Shown piece by piece: positions 18,288 through 27,032 of a stretch of 64,000 nt of DNA (positions within the stretch are counted from its first letter, which is position 1; each line of letters opens with the position of its first letter). The position numbers were made by a program, and so were the translations under genes. The DNA comes from Limnobacter thiooxidans (GTDB lineage: Bacteria > Pseudomonadota > Gammaproteobacteria > Burkholderiales > Burkholderiaceae_B). The DNA lies in the NCBI RefSeq assembly GCF_036323495.1, contig NZ_AP028947.1:1426001-1490000 (forward strand), given 5' to 3'. Below the pieces are notes generated by a model that had not been told where the DNA came from, made no database searches, and worked only from the letters and a program-made list of their open reading frames with translations.

Positions 18288-18632
18288 ATGAGTGAACTGG
18301 ATTCCCTGCTTGAACAAGTGTCTGGCTATTTTGCTGTGCTCTCTGAGCCCACACGCCTGAAAATCATTCATGCCCTTTGCAATGGTGAAAAGTCGGTCAA
18401 TGACATTGTGGATGAAGTGGACTCCACGCAATCCAACATTTCCCGCCATTTGAATCTGATGTACCGGGCGGGTGTGCTACAACGCCGTAAAGAGGGAACG
18501 CTGGTGCTTTACCAGGTCAAAGAGCCCACCGTGGTGGAACTGTGCCGCACAGTGTGCGTGCATGTGGCGGCAAAACTGGATGTGGTGTCTGCAAGCCCGC
18601 GTGATTTCCCCGAGTTTTTCAAGCAGCCTTAA
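18288..18632 (+). CDS. ArsR/SmtB family transcriptional regulator
   Basis: A 114-residue winged-helix repressor. ARS-type core: FAVLSEPTRLKIIHALCNGEKSVNDIV, with recognition helix STQSNISRHLNLMYRAGVL and wing RRKEGTLVLYQV. Cysteines at 31, 86 and 90 are the only ones, the last two in LCRTVC, and could form a metal or redox/sulfur sensor site. Their spacing is not that of the classical ELCVCDL arsenic/cadmium site. There is no obvious target gene next to it; the following ACBP gene faces it across a terminator. Confidence 0.85.
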   Translation: MSELDSLLEQVSGYFAVLSEPTRLKIIHALCNGEKSVNDIVDEVDSTQSNISRHLNLMYRAGVLQRRKEGTLVLYQVKEPTVVELCRTVCVHVAAKLDVVSASPRDFPEFFKQP

Positions 18633-18654
18633 CGACTGGCTGAAACGAACAGTC

Positions 18655-18688
18655 AAAAAAAGACCAGCTTCAAGCTGGTCTTTTTTTT
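18655..18688. terminator. Rho-independent terminator between converging genes
   Basis: Poly-A, ACCAGCT, short loop, AGCTGGT, then eight T. It serves the ArsR gene on the plus strand and, with a U-tract on the other side, the ACBP gene on the minus strand. Confidence 0.9.
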
Positions 18689-18701
18689 GTAATCAACTTG
18701 A

Positions 18702-18956
18702 TTATTTCAATGACTCAATCAGGTCGATGTAATTTTGCATCGCTTGTTCGTTGCTGGTGCCTTCCATGCCTTTCCAGGCATCAAACTTCGCGCGGCCTAC
18801 CAAGTCGGTAAAACCGGGGCGCTTGCCTGTGTTGTCGCCATCTGTTGATTGCTTGTACAAAGCATAAATTTTCAACAGGGTTGAATTGTCGGGGCGGGCA
18901 GGCAGTGATTTGGATTCTGCCACTGCTTTCTCGAAACGGGCTTTCAAGTCGCTCAT
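18702..18956 (-). CDS. acyl-CoA-binding protein
   Basis: A cytosolic carrier of long-chain acyl-CoA. The 84 residues match the whole ACBP fold: LKARFEKAVAESKSLPARPDN, LLKIYALYKQSTDGD, then RPGFTDLVGRAKFDAWKGMEG. The conserved Tyr, Lys and Trp of the ligand pocket are present. AGGAGA lies 7 nt before ATG. It lies 18 bp downstream of a TetR-type regulator on the same strand, so both are probably one operon. ACBP is uncommon in bacteria outside a few groups, and its presence fits the lipid genes around it. Confidence 0.93.
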   Translation of the reverse strand: MSDLKARFEKAVAESKSLPARPDNSTLLKIYALYKQSTDGDNTGKRPGFTDLVGRAKFDAWKGMEGTSNEQAMQNYIDLIESLK

Positions 18957-18974
18957 AAAATCTCCTAGGTCTTG

Positions 18975-19643
18975 TTATGTGTTTTCGTCAGTAATAAAGG
19001 ATTGCGCCAGGCTTTCAAACAGTTCCTTGGCATTGCCCTGCAAATAGGGCGCCAAAAGGCACATCACCTGGTAAACGCCATTGGCCAGTGCGGCACTCAT
19101 CGTGGCCTCGTCATTGAAGTGGCGTGGATCACGCACATATTCAAACGACAACCAGTAAGTTGCCACCACCACCATGTTTGTGGCCAGTGCGTTGATCTGG
19201 GTTTGGGAAGCCATCATGTCACCCGATTCAACCAGCCCCTCACACAGACGGCGTGCAACATCCACCTTGTGCTTGAGAATGCGCTTGAAGTGGATTTCCA
19301 GTGTGCGGTTGCGTGACAGCAGGTCGTTCAGGTCTCGGTACAAAAAGCGGTAGCGCCAAATCAGCTCAAAAGATACCTGCAGGTACAACCAGGCGTCCTC
19401 GATATTGGCTTGGCGGTTGCCGGGCACATCCAGCAAACCATCGATTTCTTTTTCGAAGCTTGCAAAGATGCTGTTGACAATGTCGTCTTTGTTGCGGAAG
19501 TGATAGTAAAGGTTGCCCGGGCTGATGTTCATTTCATCAGCGATCACGGTGGTTGTAATGTTTGGCTCGCCGAATTCGTTGAAAAGTCGAAGTGACAAAT
19601 CAAGAATTCGTTCTCTTGTTCTTCTTGGAGGCTTGCGTTCCAT
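18975..19643 (-). CDS. TetR family transcriptional regulator
   Basis: 222 residues. The N-terminal TetR DNA-binding domain reads ILDLSLRLFNEFGEPNITTTVIADEMNISPGNLYYHFRNKDDIV. The C-terminal ~150 residues are helical, with FELIWRYRFLYRDLNDLLSRN, a TetR_C subtype common in fatty-acid-related regulators of Burkholderiales and Pseudomonas. It is upstream of and close to the ACBP gene, so acyl-CoA or a lipid signal as ligand is plausible but inferred. The 152-bp region to the patatin gene holds no clear operator that I can see. Confidence 0.9.
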   Translation of the reverse strand: MERKPPRRTRERILDLSLRLFNEFGEPNITTTVIADEMNISPGNLYYHFRNKDDIVNSIFASFEKEIDGLLDVPGNRQANIEDAWLYLQVSFELIWRYRFLYRDLNDLLSRNRTLEIHFKRILKHKVDVARRLCEGLVESGDMMASQTQINALATNMVVVATYWLSFEYVRDPRHFNDEATMSAALANGVYQVMCLLAPYLQGNAKELFESLAQSFITDENT

Positions 19644-19795
19644 ATTCGGGTCGTCTCCTGTCTGGCCAAAGTTTCGGATGAATCAAAAACTTTTTTCAGC
19701 AAGTCATTATTGGTTTTATTAATCGTGTAAGTCTACGTTGTTTTATAGCATTTTGTGGTGCTGATCCCTTGATAAATCAGCACCGATACAGCTGT

Positions 19796-21049
19796 TTATG
19801 CCGCATTCCGTGTTTTTGCGACACGAAGATAACGATCCAGCTCGTTCAGCGAGTCTTCGAGCTGGTCGAACTTGGAAACCATGGAACCTGCACGTGCCGG
19901 TTTTTTGCTGGTTTTGTGGGTCAGGTGAAGTGCCGGGTCTTTCAAGACATCCAGATTCAACTCCAGGCCGTGGCGCGAAAACTTCTCGGCCAAGTCGTAA
20001 CGCCGGTTCCAGAGTTCCTCTCGGGTACGCTGGTACGCGTGTTCACACAGGCGGCGTCGGCTTGCATAACTGAATGGGTTGGTGAAAAAGAACTCGCCGT
20101 CGCCATGCTGGGGTTCGAACAGCACAATGTCTGCGTTGGGGTACTGGTGTCCGTAGCGTTCCATCCCGATGTCCATGCGCGAATGAATGATGGAGCGGAA
20201 TGTTTGTGACAGCACCAGTGGCAACCCGCCTTCATACAGGCGCGAGCCCGGTTGAAACGCCTTTCCCTTTGTGCGGCGGCGGTGGTTCTTGGGGTTCAGC
20301 CGATCGTCGTAAGGCACCAGCGGGTTCAGGCAGATCAGTAGTTCCACGCCTTCTTTCAAGGCGGTAGAGGCATGCAATGTTTTTTTCAGTGCACCATCCA
20401 CGTAATGCCGGTTTGCAATTCGCGTGGGTGGAAACAGGCCTGGCAGGGAAGCCGATGCTTGAACTGCCTTGGAAATTGGCATGTCATCAAAACCGGGCAT
20501 GCCGAAAGGGATGGAATCGCCCGAATCCAGGTCGGTTGCAACCAGGATCAAGCGGTTGCGTAGGCTGCGAAAATCGTTGGTGCCGCCACCTTTGGCAATC
20601 AGGTCGGCCATCCATTCGTGCAGTTCATCGCCGTTGAACAAACCAGTGGGTATGGCTGCCCCCAAGCGTTCAATGCAGCTGACCCAAGTGACATCATCAC
20701 GCAAAAAATAGTCGGAAACAGCCGTGCCCAGCAGACCCGGCACTTTGCGCATGCGCAACCAGTATTCTTTCCAGGCCGGGCGCAGCAGAATGGACGGGTC
20801 GAATGCCAGCTCTTCAGGCTCGCCTTCTATGAATAATTTGTAAATTTGCAGAGGTGTCAGGTCATGGGCCAAGCCAGTTGCCACAATGCCACCGGCTGAT
20901 ACGCCCACGTAGACTTGCATGTCGTTGAGGTCGAGGCCTTCAATGGCCTCGGATAGGGCAACCAAGGCCCCAATCTCGTAAATTGCACCCAGCGGGCCGC
21001 CGCCCGCCAGTGCCAGCCCGATTTTTGGGCTTGAGTTTTTATTGTTCAT
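19796..21049 (-). CDS. patatin-like phospholipase
   Basis: A predicted cytoplasmic or membrane-associated lipid acyl hydrolase, 417 residues. It has the oxyanion loop LALAGGGPLGAIYEIG, the serine elbow GVSAGG (about 49-54) and the catalytic aspartate in YVDGAL, so the Ser-Asp dyad is complete. There is no signal peptide. The region after about residue 250 (NPKNHRRRTKGKAFQPGSRLYEGG) matches the long bacterial patatin subtype. It is followed in the other direction by a granule-associated protein gene 73 bp upstream, so action on stored lipid is possible. Confidence 0.88.
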   Translation of the reverse strand: MNNKNSSPKIGLALAGGGPLGAIYEIGALVALSEAIEGLDLNDMQVYVGVSAGGIVATGLAHDLTPLQIYKLFIEGEPEELAFDPSILLRPAWKEYWLRMRKVPGLLGTAVSDYFLRDDVTWVSCIERLGAAIPTGLFNGDELHEWMADLIAKGGGTNDFRSLRNRLILVATDLDSGDSIPFGMPGFDDMPISKAVQASASLPGLFPPTRIANRHYVDGALKKTLHASTALKEGVELLICLNPLVPYDDRLNPKNHRRRTKGKAFQPGSRLYEGGLPLVLSQTFRSIIHSRMDIGMERYGHQYPNADIVLFEPQHGDGEFFFTNPFSYASRRRLCEHAYQRTREELWNRRYDLAEKFSRHGLELNLDVLKDPALHLTHKTSKKPARAGSMVSKFDQLEDSLNELDRYLRVAKTRNAA

Positions 21050-21122
21050 GCAGGTGTTGACTCCGAACCCTGGCTTTGAATTGCAAGACCGCCATTGGTC
21101 TTGCAGTCGTCAGCGTGCTGTG

Positions 21123-21569
21123 TTATTCAGCAGACTTCTTGGTGCGTGCGGCAGGGCGCTTGGCTGGGGCTGACTTGGGATCTGCTTTTTGGCCAGTCAA
21201 TTCCTGGATGGTTGCTGACAACTGGTCGATGCGTTCCGTCAACTGTTGCACGTCTTTGTTGGTAGGTACACCCAAGCGGCTCAGCGCACGGGCCACACGT
21301 TCTTCAAACACCTGCTCAAGCTTGTCCCAATGTTGTGTGGCTTTGCTGGACATGGAGCCCGCAAGCTTGCTGACTTTGCCTGTCACTTCAACTACTTTCT
21401 GATCTGCAAATTTCACTGTTCGCTCCTGGATTTCCTGGCCTTCCTTGACCAAATTCTCAAGCACTCGGTTGCTTTCTTCCTGTGCCTTGTTGATGGCGTC
21501 TACGCCCGCGCTCCACAATTGCTGTGCGCTGTCGACTGCGTCCTTGATGGGTTTTTTCTTACCGGCCAT
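21123..21569 (-). CDS. phasin-like polyhydroxyalkanoate granule-associated protein
   Basis: A 148-residue, wholly helical protein: AVDSAQQLWSAGVDAINKAQEESNRVLENLVKEG, then a leucine-zipper-like LTERIDQLSATIQELTG, and a short basic, Ala/Pro-rich tail. This matches the PhaF/PhaI-type poly-granule-associated family, distinct from the phasin at 12.4-12.9 kb. AGGAGA is 6 nt upstream of ATG. It is divergent from the fatty acyl-CoA reductase gene and same-strand with the patatin gene. Confidence 0.82.
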   Translation of the reverse strand: MAGKKKPIKDAVDSAQQLWSAGVDAINKAQEESNRVLENLVKEGQEIQERTVKFADQKVVEVTGKVSKLAGSMSSKATQHWDKLEQVFEERVARALSRLGVPTNKDVQQLTERIDQLSATIQELTGQKADPKSAPAKRPAARTKKSAE

Positions 21570-21687
21570 GTTGTCTCTCCTTGTGATGGCAAAGCGGCCA
21601 GGTCAGACCACTGCCTTTTTCCTTATTGTAGTAGTTTATCGATCACGCACTAGAGAAGGCACACTAAACCCTACCACGTGTTTTCCC

Positions 21688-21704
21688 GTAAGCAGCCTGC
21701 TTAC
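21688..21704. other. short perfect hairpin in the divergent region
   Basis: GTAAGCA, loop GCC, TGCTTAC. There is no U-tract. It lies between the start of the granule protein gene and the promoter of the reductase gene, so it could be an operator-like dyad. This is not proven. Confidence 0.35.
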
Positions 21705-21731
21705 ACATGTGCGACCTTAAGTGGTGGCTGT

Positions 21732-21759
21732 TTGCGAAATCAGGGCAGGCAGTTATAGT
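21732..21759 (+). promoter_or_regulatory. sigma-70-type promoter upstream of the fatty acyl-CoA reductase gene
   Basis: TTGCGA, 16-bp spacer, TATAGT, ending 56 bp before the ATG at 21816. The -10 box has five of six consensus bases. Confidence 0.45.
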
Positions 21760-21815
21760 AACCATTCGCATTGCCCAAAACTTCTAAAAATAAACCCTGC
21801 GCGGAGAAGACATCT

Positions 21816-23801
21816 ATGAATTATTTTGTAACCGGAGCCACGGGCTTCATTGGTAAACGATTGGTCAAGCGCCTGGTTGAACAAAAGCGCAAAGGGACCA
21901 TTTACTTTCTGATACGAGAAAGCAGCTTGGACAAGGTTGCTGGTTTGCAAAAGTACTGGGGAGCCAAAAAAGGGCAGTGTGTGCCTGTGGTGGGGGACCT
22001 GACGAAACCAAAGCTGGGTTTGAAGGCCACCGAAATCAAGGAACTCAGCAAGAACATCGCTCACTTTTTTCACCTGGCGGCCATTTACGATTTGGCAGCC
22101 GATGCAGACAGCCAACACGAGACCAATATCAAAGGGACCGAGAATGCGGTGGACCTGGCCAATGCAGTTGGAGCGGGCTGTTTTCAGTTGACCTCGTCAA
22201 TTGCAGCGGCGGGCTTGTATGAAGGCATTTTCCGTGAAGACATGTTCGAGGAAGCCGAGAACCTGGATCACCCATACTTTCGCACCAAGCACGATTCAGA
22301 GGCAATTGTTCGCAAGAAAGTCAAAGGTGCCTGGCGCGTATATCGCCCGGGCTTCGTGGTGGGCGATTCAAAAACCGGTGAAATGGACAAGATTGACGGG
22401 CCGTACTACCTGTTCAAGCTGATCCAGAAAATGCGCAAACTGCTGCCTTCATGGGTGCCTACGATTGGCATCGAAGGTGGTCGCATCAACATCGTACCCG
22501 TTGATTTCGTGGTGAACGCCATGGATTACATTGCCCACTTGCCCGATCAGGATGGCAAGGCTTTTCACCTGGTGGACCCAAACCCCGGTCGAATTGGTGA
22601 TGTGCTGAATATTTTTGCGCGCGCGGCCCATGCGCCGAAAATGGAAATGCGCATCAACGCGGCCATGTTTGGTTTCGTGCCGGGTGCCGTGAAGAAAGGC
22701 TTGATGAGCTTGACCCCGGTGCGCCGTATTCGCAATGCTCTTTTGAAAGATCTGGCCTTGCCCGAAGAAGTGTTTGGCTACATCAATTGGCCAACACGCT
22801 ACGACTGCCGGCAAACCTTGGCGGCACTGGATGGCAGCGGCATTGAATGCCCACGCCTTGAAGATTACGCCTGGGCCATTTGGGATTACTGGGAACGCCA
22901 CCTGGACCCCGATTTGTTCATTGACCGCAGCCTGAATGGCCAGGTCAAGGACAAGGTGGTGCTGATCACCGGGGGTTCATCGGGCATTGGCTTGGCCGCA
23001 GCGCAGAAATTTGCGGCAGCAGGTGCCATCACCATTATTTGTGGTCGAGATGAGGAAAAGCTGGCTGAAGCCAAGGCCTTGATCAAGTCGGAAGGCAATA
23101 CCCTGCATACCTATTCAGTGGACATTGCAGACATGCAGGACTGCGACCGCTTTGTTGCGCAACTTCTGAATGATTTTGGCCATGTGGATGTGCTGGTGAA
23201 CAACGCGGGCCGCTCAATTCGCCGTGGCATTGAAAACAGCTTTGACCGTTTCCACGACCTGGAGCGCACCATGCAGTTGAATTACTTTGGGGCTTTGCGG
23301 GTTACGTACGGTTTGCTGCCCAAGATGATGGAACGGCGCAAAGGCCACGTGGTCAACATTTCCTCCATTGGTGTGCTGACCAACGCACCACGCTTTTCAG
23401 CTTATGTGGCGTCCAAGGGTGCGCTTGATTCCTGGACGCGTTGTGCCGCGTCTGAATTTGCGGATTTGAATATTACCTTTACCACCATCAATATGCCCTT
23501 GGTGCGCACCCCGATGATTGCGCCCACCAAGCTGTACAACAATGTGCCCACGCTTAGCCCTGAACAGGCTGCCGACCTGATTGCCCAAGCGGTGATTCAC
23601 AAGCCAGTGCGTATTGCTACACGGTTGGGCGTGCTGGGGCAGGTGATGCATGCGCTGATACCCAAACCCGCGCAAATTCTGATGAACACCTCGTTCAGGA
23701 TGTTCCCCGATTCCGAATCGGCAGCCAAGGGCAAAAAGGGAGGCGGGCCGTCGGCAGAACAGGTGGCTTTCTCAACCCTGATGCAAGGTATTCACTTCTA
23801 A
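21816..23801 (+). CDS. two-domain fatty acyl-CoA reductase (alcohol-forming), Maqu_2507-like
   Basis: 661 residues with two Rossmann units. The N-terminal extended SDR has GATGFIG (7-13) and the Tyr/Lys pair in HPYFRTKHDSE. The C-terminal classical SDR has GGSSGIG (about 385-391), NNAGRSIRRG and YVASKGALD. The order, the total length and long stretches such as DKIDGPYYLFKLIQK and SSIGVLTNAPRFSAYVASK agree with what I recall of the Marinobacter reductase Maqu_2507, which makes fatty alcohols from acyl-CoA or acyl-ACP with NADPH. AGGAGAAG-like GGAGAAG precedes ATG 21816. An upstream TTG start is rejected. The physiological product (alcohol or wax ester) is inferred. Confidence 0.87.
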   Translation: MNYFVTGATGFIGKRLVKRLVEQKRKGTIYFLIRESSLDKVAGLQKYWGAKKGQCVPVVGDLTKPKLGLKATEIKELSKNIAHFFHLAAIYDLAADADSQHETNIKGTENAVDLANAVGAGCFQLTSSIAAAGLYEGIFREDMFEEAENLDHPYFRTKHDSEAIVRKKVKGAWRVYRPGFVVGDSKTGEMDKIDGPYYLFKLIQKMRKLLPSWVPTIGIEGGRINIVPVDFVVNAMDYIAHLPDQDGKAFHLVDPNPGRIGDVLNIFARAAHAPKMEMRINAAMFGFVPGAVKKGLMSLTPVRRIRNALLKDLALPEEVFGYINWPTRYDCRQTLAALDGSGIECPRLEDYAWAIWDYWERHLDPDLFIDRSLNGQVKDKVVLITGGSSGIGLAAAQKFAAAGAITIICGRDEEKLAEAKALIKSEGNTLHTYSVDIADMQDCDRFVAQLLNDFGHVDVLVNNAGRSIRRGIENSFDRFHDLERTMQLNYFGALRVTYGLLPKMMERRKGHVVNISSIGVLTNAPRFSAYVASKGALDSWTRCAASEFADLNITFTTINMPLVRTPMIAPTKLYNNVPTLSPEQAADLIAQAVIHKPVRIATRLGVLGQVMHALIPKPAQILMNTSFRMFPDSESAAKGKKGGGPSAEQVAFSTLMQGIHF

Positions 23802-23824
23802 GGGTTGGTGCGGCAGGAAATCGC

Positions 23825-24835
23825 TCAGGCGCGGTTTTCTGCCAAAGGGTAGGCCTGTGCATCTTCTGCAAGCCAGTTGAGAATCAGGTCTTCCGTGGTG
23901 GAGTCGTTCAACAAGGCCACGTGCCCGCAACCGGGCACGGCGGTGTTTTTTCCAAATTCCAGTTTGCTGGACACGGGTGGGCACACGATGTTGTCTTGCG
24001 GGCTCCACAGCGACCATATTTTGGTTTGAAATTCCCGGTCAGTGGGGTGTTCACGCAGTGTTTTCAGAAAGTAGCTTCCCCATGCCATCTGCTTCACGTT
24101 CTTCCCAATCCCCAAGGTAGACAATGCAGTGCCGTAATGCGGGCTGCCCACGGTAATCATTCCTGCAATGCGGTGGTGGCCATACTCGGTTGCGTGGTAA
24201 CGCACCGCCACGCCACCCATGCTGTGTGCGATGATTTTGACCTGGGGTGCACCTGTGGCCACCAGCAATTCGTCGATTGCCTCGTGAATGGCCTCGGAAT
24301 AACTGCGAATCGAGCCGATGGCCGGTTCCAGTGTAATGGCGTGGGTACTCACGTCCGCCCGTTCCAGCAGCGCACGGGTGCCCGCCCAAACAGCCGAATT
24401 GCACAGGTAGCCGTGCACCAGCAGCACGGGCAGGGGTTTTTTCTTGCGCCAGGTTTTGCCCGCCAGTGCGATGCCATCCGGGTTGGGTGCCCACGGTTGC
24501 AGCAGTGTCACCAGTTTCAATGATGCCAGGCTTTCAACGGTGACAGCCTTGATCCACCGCGGGACGTTCAGGCGATGAAAGCCCTCCCCTTCGGTGCTGT
24601 GAAATGGCATGCCCTTGTCGCGAATCTGAGGGATTTGACGAACACTGTACGACAAGGCAAAACCGGAAATATTGAAACCCACGTGAGCCAGAAAAAGCGA
24701 GCCTATGACAAGGGCGAGGGCGCCAATCGCAGCGTCATCCATGGCCATGCCAAACCAGTTTTTCAACACCCAGTACAGACCAAGCAGGGCGGTCAGGTAG
24801 CCGATCCAGTAAAGCCTGTTCAGGTGCCGGATCAT
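23825..24835 (-). CDS. membrane-anchored alpha/beta-hydrolase (triacylglycerol lipase-like)
   Basis: 336 residues with two N-terminal membrane segments (YWIGYLTALLGLYWVL and AAIGALALVIGSLFLAHVG) and a lipase domain. The oxyanion region is LLVHGYLCNSAVWAG, the nucleophile elbow AHSMGG and the late histidine region PGCGHVALLND. The cap carries SPHYGTALSTLGIG, as in lactonizing lipases. It is convergent with the reductase gene and 2 bp downstream of the GMC oxidoreductase stop-to-start interval, so it is co-transcribed with it. Cleavage of acyl or wax esters is a reasonable guess. Confidence 0.83.
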   Translation of the reverse strand: MIRHLNRLYWIGYLTALLGLYWVLKNWFGMAMDDAAIGALALVIGSLFLAHVGFNISGFALSYSVRQIPQIRDKGMPFHSTEGEGFHRLNVPRWIKAVTVESLASLKLVTLLQPWAPNPDGIALAGKTWRKKKPLPVLLVHGYLCNSAVWAGTRALLERADVSTHAITLEPAIGSIRSYSEAIHEAIDELLVATGAPQVKIIAHSMGGVAVRYHATEYGHHRIAGMITVGSPHYGTALSTLGIGKNVKQMAWGSYFLKTLREHPTDREFQTKIWSLWSPQDNIVCPPVSSKLEFGKNTAVPGCGHVALLNDSTTEDLILNWLAEDAQAYPLAENRA

Positions 24836-24837
24836 GT

Positions 24838-26481
24838 TCAGGCCAAGGCCGGTGCAGCTTGACCCGTCAACTCGGCCACCAGTTGCTGGCTGAGCTTGTT
24901 GGTCAATCCGTAAATGGACAGCTGTGGATTGGCCCCAATGCTGGTCGGGAAAAGGGAACCGTCGTGAATTGACAGGTTTTCAATCTGCCAGTGTCGGCCA
25001 TCCGGGCGGGCCACGCCCAGCTTTTCCTCACCGGCCATAGCACATCCACCCATGACATGTGCGGAAACCACTTTCATCATCAAGGGCTTCATTTCCAGTG
25101 CGTTGATCTGCTTCAATGCTTCGTCAATGTTGTTGGCTGGTTTGGCATGTTCATGTACCGGCAAGGTGAACTCCGCGCCTGCAGCATGTTGCAGTTCGGC
25201 CATGGCCACCAGTGCGCGCCTTGCTGCGTTCCAGATTGCGGGTGTCAGTTTGTAGTCCAGCACGGGTGTGTCATCGCTGTTCAGCCGCACGCGCCCGCCC
25301 TGGCTGTCTGAATTGAAGCCGTCGCGAAGCAGGGCCAGTTGCATGTGGGTTTTGGAAAAGTTGCGCATGATGTCCGCATGCTTTTTGGCAAAACCAGGCA
25401 GGGTCGATGCAAAAATCACGGGGTGCAAGGGTGGGGCTTCCAGCTTGAAACCCAGCGGGCCATCAATCGGATCGGTGTGCAAATAATGGTCGCTGTAAAT
25501 GGTCTGCGGTGCACCGGCATCGGCGCGAACCTCTTCGGCCATTTTTGCAGCAGAAACCAGCACCGGGTGCAAAAAGGTTCTTTCGCCCAGATGGTCATGG
25601 GGGTCGGGTGCGTTGGATCGCAGCAAGACGGCAGGGCTGTTGATGGAACCACCTGCCAGCACAAAATGTTTGGCTGTAATTTCCACTTCCTTGCCCGAGG
25701 GCAGCACACCGTCCGGATTCATCACTTGGCAGCGAAGCGAACGGATGCTGCCTTGAGAAATCTTGAATGAATGCGCACGCAGGGATGCAATCAATTGTGC
25801 GCCTTGCTCCAGCGCCGCCGGGATGCTGGACACCAGCATCGATTGCTTGGCATTGGTTGGACAACCCATGCCGCAGTAGCCCAGGTTCCAGCAGTCTTTC
25901 ACATTGCGGCGAATGGCGCCCCAGGAAATGCCCTTGGCTTCGGCACCGCGACGCAATATGTCATTGTTCTCGTTGGGTGGTACCTGCCAGTCGGCAATGT
26001 TCAGGCGACGTTCAGCCTGTTCAAACCAGGGTGCCATGTTTTCAACTGTCATGTCTTTCAGGGCGAACCGGCTTTGCCAAAATGCAAGCGTGTCCGCCGG
26101 TGTCCTGAAGCTGGAAGTCCAGTTCACCGTAGTGGACCCACCCACCGTGCGACCCTGCAAGATATTGATGGCCTTGTCTGCGGTTTTGCGGCCTGCGCTT
26201 TCCTGGTACAGGGTGGGGTAGGCCACCGATTCCAGCATCTTGAAATCTTTCGAGGTTTTAAGTGGACCTTCCTCGATCATTAACACCTTGAGTCCGGCCT
26301 TCGCACAAATTTCGGCCGTGATACCTCCCCCCGCACCGGTGCCGACAATGACCACATCGGCTGTCATCTGTTTGGGTAGCTCGCGTGAATGCGCTTCAAA
26401 CGCATTCCAGCCGCTTGCAATACCCGCGGCAAAAGTGTCAGGCACCAAAGTACCCATAGGCTTGATTTCTTGTTCGTTCAT
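24838..26481 (-). CDS. GMC family FAD-dependent alcohol oxidoreductase
   Basis: 547 residues. The FAD-binding dinucleotide fold is VVIVGTGAGGG (43-53), followed by IEEGP and the GMC signature GRTVGGSTTVNW (110-121). The active-site His is in SAHVMGGCAMAG and the Asn partner in GANPQLSIYGL. A cysteine cluster (C197, C203, C207 in CWNLGYCGMGC) is like that of fatty alcohol oxidases and gluconate-type dehydrogenases. It has no signal peptide of its own. The adjoining Tat-exported small subunit suggests an assembled periplasmic dehydrogenase. Substrate unknown; long-chain alcohol is inferred from neighbours. Confidence 0.87.
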   Translation of the reverse strand: MNEQEIKPMGTLVPDTFAAGIASGWNAFEAHSRELPKQMTADVVIVGTGAGGGITAEICAKAGLKVLMIEEGPLKTSKDFKMLESVAYPTLYQESAGRKTADKAINILQGRTVGGSTTVNWTSSFRTPADTLAFWQSRFALKDMTVENMAPWFEQAERRLNIADWQVPPNENNDILRRGAEAKGISWGAIRRNVKDCWNLGYCGMGCPTNAKQSMLVSSIPAALEQGAQLIASLRAHSFKISQGSIRSLRCQVMNPDGVLPSGKEVEITAKHFVLAGGSINSPAVLLRSNAPDPHDHLGERTFLHPVLVSAAKMAEEVRADAGAPQTIYSDHYLHTDPIDGPLGFKLEAPPLHPVIFASTLPGFAKKHADIMRNFSKTHMQLALLRDGFNSDSQGGRVRLNSDDTPVLDYKLTPAIWNAARRALVAMAELQHAAGAEFTLPVHEHAKPANNIDEALKQINALEMKPLMMKVVSAHVMGGCAMAGEEKLGVARPDGRHWQIENLSIHDGSLFPTSIGANPQLSIYGLTNKLSQQLVAELTGQAAPALA

Positions 26482-26505
26482 TGGTTGGCTAGGTGGTCAA
26501 ACAGG

Positions 26506-27021
26506 TCAGGCAATTTGAAAGGGTGGGCCGGGGTAACCCATGTCAACCCATTGGCCAGGCTGGCCATACCAGCCAGCCATCATCAGGTCGTGAAGCGCGT
26601 GGTAGCCGGGTTGCAGTGCGGGAATAGGGTGGTCTCTGAATGAAATCAGAAACGCCTGGACTTGAGCCGGTGTGGCCTTCTCCCAGTTTGTGCCAAGGTC
26701 AGCAATCAACCTGCGGCCTACTGGGTTCTCCAGAATGTTCAGCAGTTGCCCCAACTCGGCCTGTGCGCTTGCTGCCAGTGTTTTTGTGGCTTCGATGAAT
26801 GCATTCACCGCCACTTCAATGGCTTCCTGCCTGCCAGTGGCAGGCAATGCCGGATCCAGCAAGCCTTCGGCCAACGCATGCAGCATGGGACGGTGCTGTG
26901 GCAAAACCACGGAACGCCCTGCCACCACATCCACTTTCGCAAAATGCCTGCCTAGCCACCCAAGGCCGCCAGCCATCAACAAGCCAGTGGCACCCAATTT
27001 AATGAATCGACGTCTGTTCAT
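26506..27021 (-). CDS. Tat-exported small subunit, gluconate 2-dehydrogenase subunit 3-like
   Basis: 171 residues beginning MNRRRFIKLGATGLLMAGGL, a clear twin-arginine signal (RRxFIK followed by a hydrophobic core). The mature part has PMLHALAEGLLDPALP and ends with a region rich in Gly, Pro and Trp (WYGQPGQWVDMGYPGPP). These fit the small subunit that accompanies GMC dehydrogenases. It sits 24 bp upstream of the GMC gene on the same strand. It likely escorts the FAD subunit through the Tat system, as known for the gluconate and sorbitol dehydrogenase families. Confidence 0.8.
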   Translation of the reverse strand: MNRRRFIKLGATGLLMAGGLGWLGRHFAKVDVVAGRSVVLPQHRPMLHALAEGLLDPALPATGRQEAIEVAVNAFIEATKTLAASAQAELGQLLNILENPVGRRLIADLGTNWEKATPAQVQAFLISFRDHPIPALQPGYHALHDLMMAGWYGQPGQWVDMGYPGPPFQIA

Positions 27022-27032
27022 GAATATCGAGC

